DNA of 64,000 nt from Arthrobacter sp. H35-D1 (GTDB taxonomy: Bacteria; Actinomycetota; Actinomycetes; Actinomycetales; Micrococcaceae), in contig NZ_JASISP010000018.1 in assembly GCF_030063185.1 (NCBI RefSeq), positions 21,951-85,950 of the forward strand. The letters are read 5' to 3'. Below the pieces are notes generated by a model. The model saw only the letters and a program-made list of their open reading frames with translations, ran no database searches and had not been told where the DNA came from. The position numbers and the translations under genes are program-made. This document shows, one piece after another, positions 37,105 through 45,894 of this stretch. The stretch's first letter is position 1; each line of letters begins with the position of its first letter.

Positions 37105-37277
37105 GCACCCAGTATCGTTCCGGAACCTGCACCGTGGCGTGAGGCATCCGCCTCAATTCCTGGAGCGAGTGCTGCCTTGCCCAAGTTCAACGAAGCAGCT
37201 GTTCAGTGCGGCAACTCGCCCTACCGCTCGCAACCCTATGGTGAAACAATTGCAGGAGATCGAAAGAAGGATCTGCC

Positions 37278-37838
37278 ATGTCCATCATTAACACCCCCGA
37301 CCCATCCGACGAGGCCGTGGCCGACCTGTATGGCCCCGAGTTGGCGGATCTTGGCTACGTGCCGAGCCACACCCGCTTGATGGCCACCAACCCCGAGGCC
37401 TCCCGCGCCTTCCAGCAGCTGGTGGCTGCCATTGTGTCGCAGCTTGGTGTGCGCCGATTCGAGCTCGCAACGCTGGCCGCCGCTGACGCTGTGGGCTCGC
37501 AGGCGTGCCGGTACGCGCACGGCCGTAAGTCACTAAAACTGTTCAAAGAGGAACAACTACGCCTCATCGCCTGCGACTTCCACGACGCGCAATTGAGCGT
37601 AGCGGAAGTGGCGCTGATGGACTTCGCCAAAAAACTCAGTCAGGACTCGGCGTCTATGACCGATGCCGATAGCCTGCGGCTTCGGGAGGTAGGCTTCAGC
37701 GATCGTGAGATCGTAGACATCGCCTTGGCAGCCTCCATTCGCAACTATTTCAGCCGCGCCCTGCACGCCCTCGCAGTCGAGGTAGACGTTCCACCCGGAC
37801 TCAGCCCGAGCCTAAAGGACGCACTAACCCCAAGATGA
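37278..37838 (+). CDS. Carboxymuconolactone decarboxylase/AhpD-fold protein
   Basis: A 186-residue helical protein with AAGGA 8 bases upstream. Its layout follows peroxidase-related AhpD-fold proteins: LYGPELADLGYVPSHTRLMA, then FQQLVAAIVSQLGVRRFELA and the active-site helix ACRYAHGRKSLKLF. Typical members have Cys-x-x-Cys-x-x-x-His; here only one Cys remains before the His (AxCRYAHG). Peroxidase activity of the AhpD type would therefore be impaired or altered. The C-terminal REIVDIALAASIRNYFSRAL is typical of the family. Redox function is inferred. Confidence 0.65.
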   Translation: MSIINTPDPSDEAVADLYGPELADLGYVPSHTRLMATNPEASRAFQQLVAAIVSQLGVRRFELATLAAADAVGSQACRYAHGRKSLKLFKEEQLRLIACDFHDAQLSVAEVALMDFAKKLSQDSASMTDADSLRLREVGFSDREIVDIALAASIRNYFSRALHALAVEVDVPPGLSPSLKDALTPR

Positions 37839-38286
37839 CCCGGGCGGGCTGACTGTTCAATCATCCACAGTGACGGTGAAGTCTTGCTCGCCTGACATAC
37901 ACCAGGCTGTTCGATCGAATGGCGCACCATTGGCCGCTTCGCTCAGATGAATCTCTAGAAAGTGGTGTTGATCGCAGTCCAGCCGTGCCCCACCTGAACT
38001 TGGGTAGCCCACATCCCATGCGCAGTGCGCGGGTACAGCCAGAGATTAGTACGGTCGTAGGGTCGAACCTGTCAGGGGGCCGGCCGGCGCCGCTGACCTG
38101 CCGTCTTTGTTTGGAGGAGGGGCTTCGAAAAGAGGCATTCCAAGCTAACTCATTACAAACTCATCAAATTCGCTGCCTGTTTGTGTCTGTCCCACCGGTT
38201 TTTCAGCCACTGGGGTCATTGGGTAAATTGCAGCGCATCGTTGCTATGGAACCCGTAGCTGGCTCTAGCGAATCACTCATCGTGAT
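37839..38286. other. Gene-free region holding recombination scar copy 3
   Basis: About 450 bases between the AhpD-fold gene and the decayed DUF1801 gene. It holds the third copy of the recombinase-like stub and its flanking blocks (38053-38178). No supported coding frame is present; the open frame from 37919 is only a translation of the scar. Confidence 0.45.
38053..38178 (-). repeat. Recombination scar, copy 3
   Basis: A degenerate T-arm-like GGTCGTAGGGTCGAACCTGT begins at 38053, the block GCGCCGCTGACCTGC at 38087 and the stub AACTCATTACAAACTCATCA at 38147. On the minus strand the stub reads EFDEFVMS then a stop. Order and spacing match copy 2 (30579-30710), 7472 bases to the left when the stubs are aligned. 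The two are homologous but clearly diverged, so the duplication is not recent. Confidence 0.55.
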
Positions 38287-38708
38287 TCATTCGCTGGGCA
38301 CACCTTGGCGTGCCCAGGAATCTCGGACGATTGTTTCGAACAGTTCACGGTCGATCCCGTCTAAACGGTTGATATACAGGCAACTTTTCCCCACCCGATG
38401 GGGGCCTAGCTTCTCGAAACGCGGATCGGATCATAGGCGTTGTAGAGCCCGTAAACCGACATTGCTGCTGACCTCGGTGACAGTCCAATAACCAGTGAGT
38501 CACCCTCATGGCCAGAGGCGTAGCGGTAGTGGTAGCTACCAAACCCGATTATTGATGTTCCCCACATCGCTGGTTCCTCACCAGAAACTTGGCGCATGAT
38601 CTCGATAATCTTCCGCGCATCTGAGAGCCTGCGTACATTGGTGACGGTAGAAAGGAACTTCTCGACCGGATCGAACAGTGCCGGGTCATTGCTCAGCTTC
38701 GTGGACAT
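38287..38708 (-). pseudogene. DUF1801-like protein with a frameshift
   Basis: The first 95 codons read MSTKLSNDPALFDPVEKFLS ... MWGTSIIGFGSYHYRYASG and GLYNAYDPIR, the usual DUF1801 sequence. After that the frame ends at TAG (38406-38408). In the next frame the expected C-terminus continues: FEKLGPHRVGKSCLYINRLD, then IDRELFETIVRDSWARQG, ending at TGA (38287-38289). The total length is one base short of a whole number of codons, so a single-base loss near 38415-38425 explains the break. DUF1801 proteins are small proteins of unknown or iron-chaperone-like function. Confidence 0.75.
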
Positions 38709-38960
38709 ACGCTAAAGATACCGTGGAGGCCGACCGGGTTGATACTTGACTCGTTGCGCTCCGGGCGTTGATGTCCTTCACTGTGCGGAGCCGACTTGTG
38801 AATTGGAAGAAAATAAAGAGACGCAGATGGGCTGGTCCACGTGAGGGTTGCTGCGGGCATGATTGGCACTCCGCCAGATGTAGTGCTCTCATGGAGTGTG
38901 AGTTTTGGAAAATTGCACAATCACCTCCTCCTACGGTTGCCGGTTCTATAGCATGGGCGT

Positions 38961-39422
38961 ATGTCCACTTTTCGCGTTGAACGCAGCACGGTCATCCCGG
39001 CACCGGCTGAAGCCATTTACCCGCTAGTTGAAAACTTCCATGAATGGACTAAGTGGTCGCCGTGGGAAAGCATCGACTCAACGATGGAACGTAGCTACCA
39101 AGGTCCCGCCACCGGTGTGGGGGCCAAGTATGCGTGGAAAGGTAAAGGTAAGGCTGGTGCTGGAACGATGGAGATTACCGATGCCACGCCCGCCGCGATC
39201 ACGATCCGGCTGGAATTTACCAAGCCGATGAAGGCCCTCAACCCGACGATTTTTACCTTTGCCTCTGAGGGACCCGGAACGCGTGTCACCTGGACTATGA
39301 CGGGGGAAAGCAAAGGCTTCAACAGGTTATTCATGCTCTTCGTAAGCATGGACAAGTTAGTGGGCAACGACTTTGAAAAAGGACTTGAGCAACTGGCGGG
39401 AGCGGTTTCCGAAAAAGCATAG
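38961..39422 (+). CDS. SRPBCC family polyketide cyclase-like protein
   Basis: A 153-residue protein. MSTFRVERSTVIPAPAEAIY, then the helix and turn PLVENFHEWTKWSPWESIDS, are classical for the SRPBCC family (strand, helix, W-x-x-W-x-P). Central strands and the C-terminal helix (NDFEKGLEQLAGAVSEKA) complete the helix-grip fold. Proteins of this type bind hydrophobic ligands or act as cyclases or stress proteins. Genes on both sides are unrelated and there is no operon partner. The length is normal for the family. Confidence 0.75.
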   Translation: MSTFRVERSTVIPAPAEAIYPLVENFHEWTKWSPWESIDSTMERSYQGPATGVGAKYAWKGKGKAGAGTMEITDATPAAITIRLEFTKPMKALNPTIFTFASEGPGTRVTWTMTGESKGFNRLFMLFVSMDKLVGNDFEKGLEQLAGAVSEKA

Positions 39423-39937
39423 CCGACGTGAGGGGCGGTTGAGTCCATGAGATCCAAGATCAATCCGACGCAGGCGGCTTGAGCTCTCGATGAATCAGGG
39501 CCGATTGCAGAAACTATCCGTGTCCGGTTCTTAGAGGTTCCAGCAAGAGGTTTTCCGGGCACAGGTCCCGGTACTGGCAGGTGGGCAGCTCAAGGATCTT
39601 CTTGACCAACCCGTGAGTAGACGCCGTCCGTCAATAAGCTGTGGAGTCGCTGCTTCGGCAGCCGAGAATATTAATTCGCGAATTTTGGTCCCCAATGCTT
39701 GCCACACAGGTTCCAGTCACAAGCGGAGTCGGAAATAAATTAGGTGCGTGGCTCGGGTTATGGGGCGCTTCGTGTCTTGGAATCATGGTGTGGGGGGCGT
39801 TCTCAGAACGTGAATCTGGCAAGCGACACTCTAGGGATACGTTGCGGGCACACGCCATCGTGTCGGAACAAGATAACTCTTAATTTTGATTCGTCAAAGG
39901 TGCAACTAGGGCGAACGAGGACGGTAACGGAGGGACT
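39423..39937. other. Intergenic region
   Basis: About 515 bases between two plus-strand genes. An 80-codon frame at 39641-39883 contains a short hydrophobic stretch (GLWGASCLGIMVWGAF), but it has no ribosome binding site and no family match, and overlaps another frame of equal length. I do not call a gene. A promoter for the MORN-repeat gene is expected near the right end. Confidence 0.3.
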
Positions 39938-40288
39938 ATGGCAGAGATTCAGCGAGAGACCTATAAAGACGGAAAACTGATGGGTGAAGGCCCAATGCTT
40001 GACGGGAAGAAGCACGGCAGGTGGCGCAATTGGTATCGCAATGGCCAGCTTAAAGCCGAAGGCAACTTCGTGGAGGGCGAGTTTGACGGGGGCTGGACGT
40101 GGTGGCGAGAAAACGGGGAGCTGCTCCAAAAAGGTACTTTCGTGGATGGCAAGCAGCATGGACTTTGGCAACGATGGCATGACAATGGTGCTCTCATGGA
40201 TGAAGGTTTGTGGCGCGCGGGCAAGCGCACCGGCGACTGGGTCTACTACAACGTGGACAGCTCCTTCAGGAAGAAGCAAACGTTCTGA
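39938..40288 (+). CDS. MORN-repeat/YwqK-like protein
   Basis: A 116-residue protein with GGAGGG a few bases before the ATG. It consists of about four repeats of the MORN_2 type: DGKLMGEGPMLDGKKHGRW, RNGQLKAEGNFVEGEFDGGW, ENGELLQKGTFVDGKQHGLW and DNGALMDEGLWRAGKRTGDW. Each has the Asn/Asp-Gly...Gly...Gly-x-W spacing. Such proteins are often annotated YwqK-family antitoxins, but no toxin gene is adjacent here, so that label should not be taken over. It is probably a cytoplasmic beta-hairpin scaffold. Confidence 0.75.
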   Translation: MAEIQRETYKDGKLMGEGPMLDGKKHGRWRNWYRNGQLKAEGNFVEGEFDGGWTWWRENGELLQKGTFVDGKQHGLWQRWHDNGALMDEGLWRAGKRTGDWVYYNVDSSFRKKQTF

Positions 40289-40315
40289 TAACTAGAAATG
40301 GCAAGAAGGGGACCG

Positions 40316-41136
40316 CTATTCGACTGTCTCGGTCCGTTCTTTTTGAGCGAGCTGCTGTACCTGCCGTCTGTGTGCGTCTGGCAGCCAGTCCAACGGGGCC
40401 GATGGACCGACCCGTGGGTCATCAAAAGCGCTGCCGTCTCGGAGGGCCTCGACATACGCACGATCCTCTGTGATGCGTGATCGTAACTGCTCCGATCCGG
40501 CGACTGAGCCATGACCGGGGATGACGACAACCACGTCATCGCTCACACTCTCGAACAACAGGAGCGCGGAGAGGTATTCCTGGATCGGATCCGCGGCCCC
40601 TAGATCAAGGAACGGCATCAAGATGTTCGAAAGCATGTCGCCGGCGATGAGGACGCCGCGTTCCTTGATCAGCAGTGCCGCATGGCCTGGGGCATGGGCT
40701 TGGTGCTCGATGATTCGCACTTTAGGGCCATCCCAGGGAATCTGCGTGGTTCCGGCGGGCAGAGCGGTCATGAGACCGAGCAGATCCATCGGGATCTCCT
40801 CGGCGAGCTCCGGCGGTAGCACACGGGCTACGCGGGCCTCCAGTCCGTGTGTGAGCGCAGATCGTGGATGGACGCCACGCAGCGAGCTGTACCGTAACGG
40901 GGCACCTCGCCGAACATCGCGTGCCAGAGCACATGATCCCAATGCGGATGCGTCGAAAAGCCCGCAACAACTGGTTGGCCCAACTCCTGAAGATCGTTCG
41001 CAATGGTGGCCATCTCAGCGCTCGTTATACCCGCGTCGATGAGCAACACACCGGCCCGGCCCTGGACGGCCACGGTGTTGCTCTGGAGGAACTCACTTTC
41101 GTGAACGAGAACTCCCACAGCGACCTGCCTCAGCAT
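40316..41136 (-). pseudogene. Metallo-beta-lactamase-fold hydrolase with a frameshift
   Basis: The start MLRQVAVGVLVHESEFLQSN has GGGGAGG 7 bases upstream. The first frame contains LLIDAGITSAEM and the metal-binding motif STHPHWDHVLWH, then ends early after DLRSHTDW. The rest of the protein is in another frame: LEARVARVLPPELAEEIPMD, IEHQAHAPGHAALLI, LIAGDMLSNILMPFLDLG and VVVIPGHGSVAG. The shift lies near 40840-40870; total length is one base short of whole codons. Ligands HxHxDH, H and D are all encoded, so the gene was functional until recently. Members hydrolyse diverse thioesters and lactones. Confidence 0.8.
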
Positions 41137-41310
41137 CAAATGCCTCCCCCGCGTGGTGTGCAACCCGTCACGTTGACTGTATGACCGGGTGGTCATTGTC
41201 CGCAAGTATTATGGGCGCAGCGGACGAGCCTCGTTCGGAATCGCTCTCATCAGCAGGCAGCGCTGAACGGCGTGATCGCGAACCTAGCCAATGATGATTG
41301 CTTAACCGGC

Positions 41311-41652
41311 CTAGCTAGCAGGGTCGAAGTGGAAAGCGCGTACCTCCTGCGCGCAACGGCAGGATACAGCGAACTTCGCGGCCCACTCCAAGGCGACATC
41401 GTAGGAGGGTAACTCCAACACGGAGTAGCCGCCCTCCAGCTGCGAGGTTTGCGGGTAGGTGCCCTTTCGCACGGTCCCATCGCCGTCGACCATGACGGGT
41501 GGGATGCTTTCATCGATGCCGCCGCCAAAGACCCAGGCACCGGCGTTCTTCGCCTCCTGAACGACCGCGTGCGTAGCGTCCGAAACGGCCTGTAGGTCTT
41601 CGCCAAGGAAAGCCATGGCGGCACTGGGAAACGAGATTAAATACTTGGTCAT
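41311..41652 (-). CDS. YCII-related protein
   Basis: A 113-residue protein. The start MTKYLISFPSAAMAFLGEDL is fixed by AAGGAG 5 bases upstream. The sequence follows the YCII/DGPF pattern: an N-terminal strand, then a helix (VSDATHAVVQEAKNAGAWVF), GGGIDESIPPVMVDGDGTVR, GGYSVLELPSYDVALEWAAKFA and a final strand VRAFHF. YCII-like proteins form ferredoxin-like dimers and are sometimes linked to sigma factors, none of which is near. Function unknown. Confidence 0.7.
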   Translation of the reverse strand: MTKYLISFPSAAMAFLGEDLQAVSDATHAVVQEAKNAGAWVFGGGIDESIPPVMVDGDGTVRKGTYPQTSQLEGGYSVLELPSYDVALEWAAKFAVSCRCAQEVRAFHFDPAS

Positions 41653-42021
41653 CGCATCGACTCCTTCTTCGTGTGATGGGCCGTTACACTCATCCTCGCT
41701 GATGCCATCGTGGCCTGCAAGGCTCTCCAGAGCCCCGCGGATGCCGATGCCCATTCACGAAACCCTTACCGGCCCATCTTCCGCCCCTGAGATCCAGTAA
41801 TCCTGGCTAATCGGGCCTTTTGGGTGTCAGTCATTCTTTAGGTCCTCGGGGATCATAATGATGATTCCGTTCGGGCCACTCAGTAGTGACCGCGCTGGCG
41901 GGGAGAGTCGTGTCGAGACGGAATCGTTCCTGCAAACGCAGTGGACAAAGTTATCGAAAAATATGCGTGGATTGTCCGGTGTCCTCTGTTGCTGGAAGTT
42001 GTGGCGGGTTATGCTCTGGCC

Positions 42022-42372
42022 ATGGCGATGGATCCAGTTGAGGCGAATCCGCAGAACTATCGGGTGGTATTTGAGAACGACCGGGTTCGTGTGCTCGAGT
42101 ACACGGACACGCCAGGGCACTCGACCATCGAGCACCATCATCCTGACAGCGTGATGATCACGGCCAGCACGTTCCGTCGCCGGCTATCCTCCCACGGACA
42201 CAGCGTCGATGTGGACATGCCTGCCGGTGTGGCACGTTGGCTGTCTTCCCAAGACCATTACGGGGAAAACATTGGGGAAACGGACACCCACGCGTTCTTT
42301 GTCGAACTCAAAGAGCCAGCCCCGGGGTCATCTCAAGTGAACGGCGGTTCATTGGGCCCGGAGGGGCCTTAA
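42022..42372 (+). CDS. Cupin-like small protein
   Basis: The conserved-looking part starts MAMDPVEANPQNYRVVFEND and continues RVRVLEYTDTPGHSTIEHHH, then HPDSVMITASTFRRRL and ETDTHAFFVELKEPAPG. The P-G-x-x...E-H-H-H and late T-H-A-F-F-V-E-L elements fit a single-domain cupin with a metal site. The longest frame begins at 41941, but its extra N-terminus does not look like the family; the start at 42022 is tentative because neither has a good ribosome site. About 116 residues. Substrate unknown. Confidence 0.55.
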   Translation: MAMDPVEANPQNYRVVFENDRVRVLEYTDTPGHSTIEHHHPDSVMITASTFRRRLSSHGHSVDVDMPAGVARWLSSQDHYGENIGETDTHAFFVELKEPAPGSSQVNGGSLGPEGP

Positions 42373-42396
42373 AAACGGCTGGATCACCCCATCCAG

Positions 42397-42765
42397 TCAC
42401 CGGGAGATTTGTTGCAGGGCCCAAGAGTTGCCGTCGGGATCGCTGAAGTACGCGTAGTGAACGCCCCCGCCCATGTCGGAGACCGCAGACACCTGCACCC
42501 CGTTGCCGAGAAGCATCCGGCGGACGGCGTCAAGATCATCCACCACTAAATGCAACCCTTGTACGCGTGCGCCCTGGGGGTCGCTGATGCCCACACCAAT
42601 GACGATGGAACACGCTGATCCCGGCGGTGTCAGCTGGATCACGCGCATGCCATTGCCCGGCTCAACGTCGTGGTCCAGAAGGAAACCGACCTGATCAATG
42701 TAGAACGCTTTGCTGCGGTCCACATCCGTTGAAGGCAGCGGAACCAATTCCAAGCGCATGTCCAT
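42397..42765 (-). CDS. VOC-superfamily (glyoxalase/bleomycin-resistance-like) protein
   Basis: A 122-residue protein starting MDMRLELVPLPSTDVDRSKA with AAGGAG 5 bases upstream. It has the two beta-alpha-beta-beta-beta units of the VOC fold: DVDRSKAFYIDQVGFLLDHD, then IQLTPPGSACSIVIG in the first, and GLHLVVDDLDAVRRMLLGNG, then YFSDPDGNSWALQQ in the second. The Asp-Pro-Asp-Gly-Asn end is typical. Members are metal-dependent isomerases, dioxygenases or drug-binding proteins; the substrate here cannot be told. It ends 24 bases from the convergent cupin-like gene. Confidence 0.75.
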   Translation of the reverse strand: MDMRLELVPLPSTDVDRSKAFYIDQVGFLLDHDVEPGNGMRVIQLTPPGSACSIVIGVGISDPQGARVQGLHLVVDDLDAVRRMLLGNGVQVSAVSDMGGGVHYAYFSDPDGNSWALQQISR

Positions 42766-42895
42766 AAGGACTCCTTCCACCCGCAAGCTTCGCGGAACCA
42801 CGGCAGGAAAAAACCTGCGTGTCTGCCATAATACTCATTTTCGACGGTGCAGTTACCTGGGAAGTTTGCCAGCATCGCCCACCGCTCGTCCCGCT

Positions 42896-43699
42896 TTAGA
42901 ACAAGATGCGCAATGCCTCCAGCCGAGCCGGCACGGCCTGCTCCCCGGCCACCAGGGTCAGTTTGGTGTCCGGCAGGCGTCCCGAGAGGCGCCGGCAAAA
43001 ATCCACTCCGTTAGCAGTAATCCGGATTGGATTGCTGTTCGCAAGGCCAAGCCGCCACGTCCCGCAGACCTCGCCTGTTAGTTCTAGCTCGATGTGGGGT
43101 CCATCTGACCAGACCACGGACACGTCGCGCAGGATCTGTCCCACCACCATTCCGTCCGCTTCCGTGGACGCCCGGGGGACACCTGTGGCCCGGGCGATGT
43201 CAATGCTGTGCATCCATGAATCACGCAGGTAGATCGTGGCGTACAGATAGCCGATCCGCAGGGGCAGCCCGCCTGGTGCCATGGTTTTATCCACGGGCAC
43301 CCCGCTCAGCAGGGTCGGAAACGTTGCCACCCTGCGCGCCACCTTCGGGATGTTGGCCAGGTAGCATGCCACGACGTCGTTGGTAGTGTCGGAGGAATGG
43401 TCGTCAATTTGTTGCTGGTTGGCGGCATCCAGGGGCGACAGCCGTCGGTAGTGCTGGCGGCCGATCCGTCGTCGCTGCAACGTCCGGCGGATGCTGGTGA
43501 GGTCTTCCTGCGCACCCAGAAAATGGGCCGCCATATCCCTGACGCTCCATCCGGTGCAGTCCGTTGCTGTGCCCCAGTCGGCGGGGGAGAGGGCATCCAG
43601 TTGTTTGGCCAGTCCGGACATGACCGCAGTGTAGCCGGAGGCTGCCTCGAGTCGGTTGGTTGCGGGGATATCGGTTGCGGAGATTGTCAGGGAGCTCAT
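42896..43699 (-). CDS. Maleylpyruvate isomerase-family mycothiol-dependent protein (DinB fold)
   Basis: A 267-residue protein starting MSSLTISATDIPATNRLEAA with AAGGAAAG upstream. The segment LAKQLDALSPADWGTATDCT, GWSVRDMAAHFLGAQ is the DinB/MDMPI N-terminal motif: Trp-Ser-Val-x-Asp-x-x-x-His with the metal-binding His. The later LRDSWMHSIDIARATG supplies further His ligands. Such proteins use mycothiol as cofactor, which fits an actinobacterial host. It overlaps the upstream TetR-type fragment by 4 bases (ATGA, 43696-43699), so both were once one operon. Substrate unknown. Confidence 0.7.
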   Translation of the reverse strand: MSSLTISATDIPATNRLEAASGYTAVMSGLAKQLDALSPADWGTATDCTGWSVRDMAAHFLGAQEDLTSIRRTLQRRRIGRQHYRRLSPLDAANQQQIDDHSSDTTNDVVACYLANIPKVARRVATFPTLLSGVPVDKTMAPGGLPLRIGYLYATIYLRDSWMHSIDIARATGVPRASTEADGMVVGQILRDVSVVWSDGPHIELELTGEVCGTWRLGLANSNPIRITANGVDFCRRLSGRLPDTKLTLVAGEQAVPARLEALRILF

Positions 43700-44109
43700 G
43701 ATTCTTTCCTTAATGCGTAATATTCCAGCCACATGCTCACGGCAGGGTCGACCAAGCGCGCGAACCGCCCCGATGCTGGATCCGCAGAAGGCTCGTTGGC
43801 CAGTTGCTGGGAGACGATGCCAGCAATTACAGAGGTGAGGAGCAAAAGGGCCTCGTCGCTGGCAGCAGCAGGATCCAGCCAGCCTTCTTGGACGGTGAAC
43901 GCCAACAGTCGCCTGGCGTCTTCGATCATGGCGCGGCTGGCTGAGGAAGCCTCGGGTGAGGGTTCGAATCCGGGCACGGGGCGCCAGTTCAGCAATTGGG
44001 CTGCCACGGGGTTGGCTAGGGACCAAGCCACGTAGGCGCGGGCACCTGCGCGGAGCGCAGCCACGGGCGCTTCTGCCCGGTGCTGACCGGACGCCACGGA
44101 GTCTGACAT
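43696..44109 (-). pseudogene. C-terminal half of a TetR-family regulator
   Basis: The frame begins MSDSVASGQHRAEAPVAALR, continues GARAYVAWSLANPVAAQLLN and ends SMWLEYYALRKES. This is the ligand-binding C-terminal domain of a TetR regulator; the DNA-binding N-terminus is missing. The missing half exists at 55315-55720, sharing a 160-bp nearly identical overlap. An ATG at 44109 still allows translation, but the product could not bind DNA through a TetR HTH. It may dimerise with an intact relative. It overlaps the mycothiol-dependent isomerase-like gene, its likely former target. Confidence 0.75.
43918..44077. repeat. 160-bp near-identical repeat, copy A
   Basis: Bases 43918-44077 match 55315-55474 at 159 of 160 positions as I align them; the one difference is C at 44058 against A at 55455. 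The repeat codes the middle of a TetR regulator (GARAYVAWSLANPVAAQLLN, then WRPVPGFEPSPEASSASRAM). The two copies are in the same orientation, 11,397 bases apart. Such identity between two broken halves suggests a recent duplication with rearrangement. Confidence 0.85.
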
Positions 44110-44170
44110 GGTTCTTGGCCATGCAGATCACTTCCGCATTCAAAGCGGATCGCCTTACGGCGGGGGAGCG

Positions 44171-44467
44171 TCATTCCACGATTTGCTTGACTTCCTTGGT
44201 CTCGAGTATTTGCGTTCGTGGCTCGCCGCCGAGCGCGGGGCCAGCAGCACCGGAGCTCCACACTTGTTTCATCGTGGCCAGCAGCAGCTCAGCTTGATTG
44301 ACCGTCTCAAATTCCAGATCTATGAGCACGTAGTTCGGGTTGTCGACGGGTTGGTGGATGGAGTATCGCTGCACGCCTGCTTTGCTTCGATTGGCGGGGT
44401 CCCGGTCGAACGCGGCCTTCCAGGTGGCGAAATTTTGGGTTGGATGTTCAATCCTCAGAATGGGCAT
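44171..44467 (-). CDS. Small ABM/cyclase-like protein
   Basis: A 98-residue protein starting MPILRIEHPTQNFATWKAAF. The pattern of strand, helix (WKAAFDRDPANRSKAG), strand (NYVLIDLEFETVNQAELLLA) and helix suits a dimeric alpha-beta fold of the antibiotic-biosynthesis-monooxygenase type. It is divergent from the LuxR-type regulator at 44611; between them lies an inverted repeat that could be the regulator's site. Specific function unknown. Confidence 0.55.
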   Translation of the reverse strand: MPILRIEHPTQNFATWKAAFDRDPANRSKAGVQRYSIHQPVDNPNYVLIDLEFETVNQAELLLATMKQVWSSGAAGPALGGEPRTQILETKEVKQIVE

Positions 44468-44526
44468 GATCTTTACTTTCTCTTAGGTGCGTGTTTTGAG
44501 CGTACGCGCCGCCGCGGACAGCAACC

Positions 44527-44544
44527 ATCCCAGTTCTCTGGGAT
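44527..44544. promoter_or_regulatory. Inverted repeat between divergent cyclase-like and LuxR-type genes
   Basis: ATCCCAG (44527-44533), TTCT, CTGGGAT (44538-44544) is a perfect 7-bp palindrome with a 4-base centre, 18 bp in all. Position between two divergent starts and dyad symmetry suit a LuxR-type operator for the regulator at 44611. No promoter elements were assigned. Confidence 0.4.
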
Positions 44545-44610
44545 ATTCCCAACGGTGGCCGGCTGCGATCTCGAGGCGCGGACCGGAGTTGTTGGGCGTA
44601 TTCTCAAGAC

Positions 44611-45687
44611 ATGGCCACAGCCCTGACACGCGCCGCCGTTCGGGAGCGGATCGACTCCATCAGCACTAAGTCGTCTGATGCCAGAACGTTTCGCACTGAT
44701 GTGTTGCGCGAACTCCATCATGCGGTCGATTTCGACGCCCACGTGTGGTTGCTTACTGATCCGGTGACCACTGTCGGTTCTGACCCGCACGCGGATGTTC
44801 CAGCGTTGGGTCAGCTACCGGCCCTGATCAAGTTCAAATACTTGACTCCAGTCAATCGATGGACTGATTTGGCAGCTCGCCGGGTGGACGCTGCGTCGCT
44901 TGTTGAGGCCACGGGTGGCGATCTGGCGAAAAGCCTCCTGTGGAGGGAAGTTCTGCACGACTACGGGGTGACGGATGTTGCCTCCATCGTCATGGTCGAT
45001 CGTTACGGCTGCTGGGGGTTTCTCGACCTGTGGCGCAGCACCAGCTCCTCAGCATTCGATAACCAAGACCTTGCCTTTCTACGAGACCTTGCACCGGTGT
45101 TGACGAGTGCACTTCGCGTGCGTCAGTCAGCCACTTTTTCCTCCGTACCTCCGGCTCGCCGGCGCGCTGGCGGATCCGTCGTGTTTGTTCTCATGGAGAA
45201 CCTCGAGGTGTTCAGTCAGACAGGTGCGGCGGAAGAGTGGCTTCGTATGCTCCTGCCTGCAGCCCGCGACGTGATGCCGGTGCCGGCGAGTGTTTATAAC
45301 GCGGCAGCGCAGCTGCTTGCGGTTGAAGACAAGGTCGATTCCCATGAGGCCCGCGCACGTGTACACCTCGCAGAAGGGACGTGGATCACCGCTCGCGCCG
45401 CGAGAATGGGACGGCAGATTGCTGTGTCCCTTGAAACCAGCTCGCCAGAGGAACGCCTCGAGGTCTTCGCCCTCACACACGGCATGAGTGTCCGCGAGAG
45501 GGAGCTCCTGGGCATGCTCGCGGACGGAAGCGACACAAAACGCATTGCCCAGCGGATGTTTCTGTCGGAGCTAACGGTGCAGGATCACCTCAAATCCATC
45601 TTCGCGAAGTCCCAGACCCACAATCGCCAATCCCTTCTCTCCCAGATCCTCGGCACTCGCGCGGACCAAGGATTGAGCCAGAAGTGA
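44611..45687 (+). CDS. LuxR-family regulator with GAF-like sensor domain
   Basis: A 358-residue protein. Residues about 20-180 form a GAF-like ligand domain (VLRELHHAVDFDAHVWLLTD, VASIVMVDRYGCWGFLDLWR, FDNQDLAFLRDLAPVLTSAL). A PAS-like middle part (ENLEVFSQTGAAEEWLRMLL) is followed by a C-terminal LuxR HTH (MSVRERELLGMLADGSDTKR, LSELTVQDHLKSIFAKSQTH). This layout occurs in many actinobacterial LuxR regulators of small-molecule genes. It is divergent from the cyclase-like gene. Its signal is unknown. Confidence 0.75.
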   Translation: MATALTRAAVRERIDSISTKSSDARTFRTDVLRELHHAVDFDAHVWLLTDPVTTVGSDPHADVPALGQLPALIKFKYLTPVNRWTDLAARRVDAASLVEATGGDLAKSLLWREVLHDYGVTDVASIVMVDRYGCWGFLDLWRSTSSSAFDNQDLAFLRDLAPVLTSALRVRQSATFSSVPPARRRAGGSVVFVLMENLEVFSQTGAAEEWLRMLLPAARDVMPVPASVYNAAAQLLAVEDKVDSHEARARVHLAEGTWITARAARMGRQIAVSLETSSPEERLEVFALTHGMSVRERELLGMLADGSDTKRIAQRMFLSELTVQDHLKSIFAKSQTHNRQSLLSQILGTRADQGLSQK

Positions 45688-45894
45688 CACTGTGCTTGCA
45701 TGCAGCTCGAAAACCAAGAAGGCGCTTCGAACCGCTGCTGCGAGTATTCGCACAAGTGGTTTGTGTATGATGAGCGGGCTTGGCAATCCAGCCCAATGGG
45801 ACTCTTGCGGTACCCCGGCCGTACCCACATTTTCGGCCTTCATTGCCCGTCCAGTCAATGACAAGGACGGGTGATTGGGTCCATTGGACGGAAC

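Noticed and set aside
39641..39883. 80-codon frame with a hydrophobic segment
   Set aside because: No ribosome binding site and overlaps an equally long frame on the same strand; not distinguishable from chance.
39938..40288. Toxin-antitoxin locus for the MORN/YwqK-like gene
   Set aside because: No toxin gene lies next to it; the YwqK antitoxin label comes only from repeat similarity.
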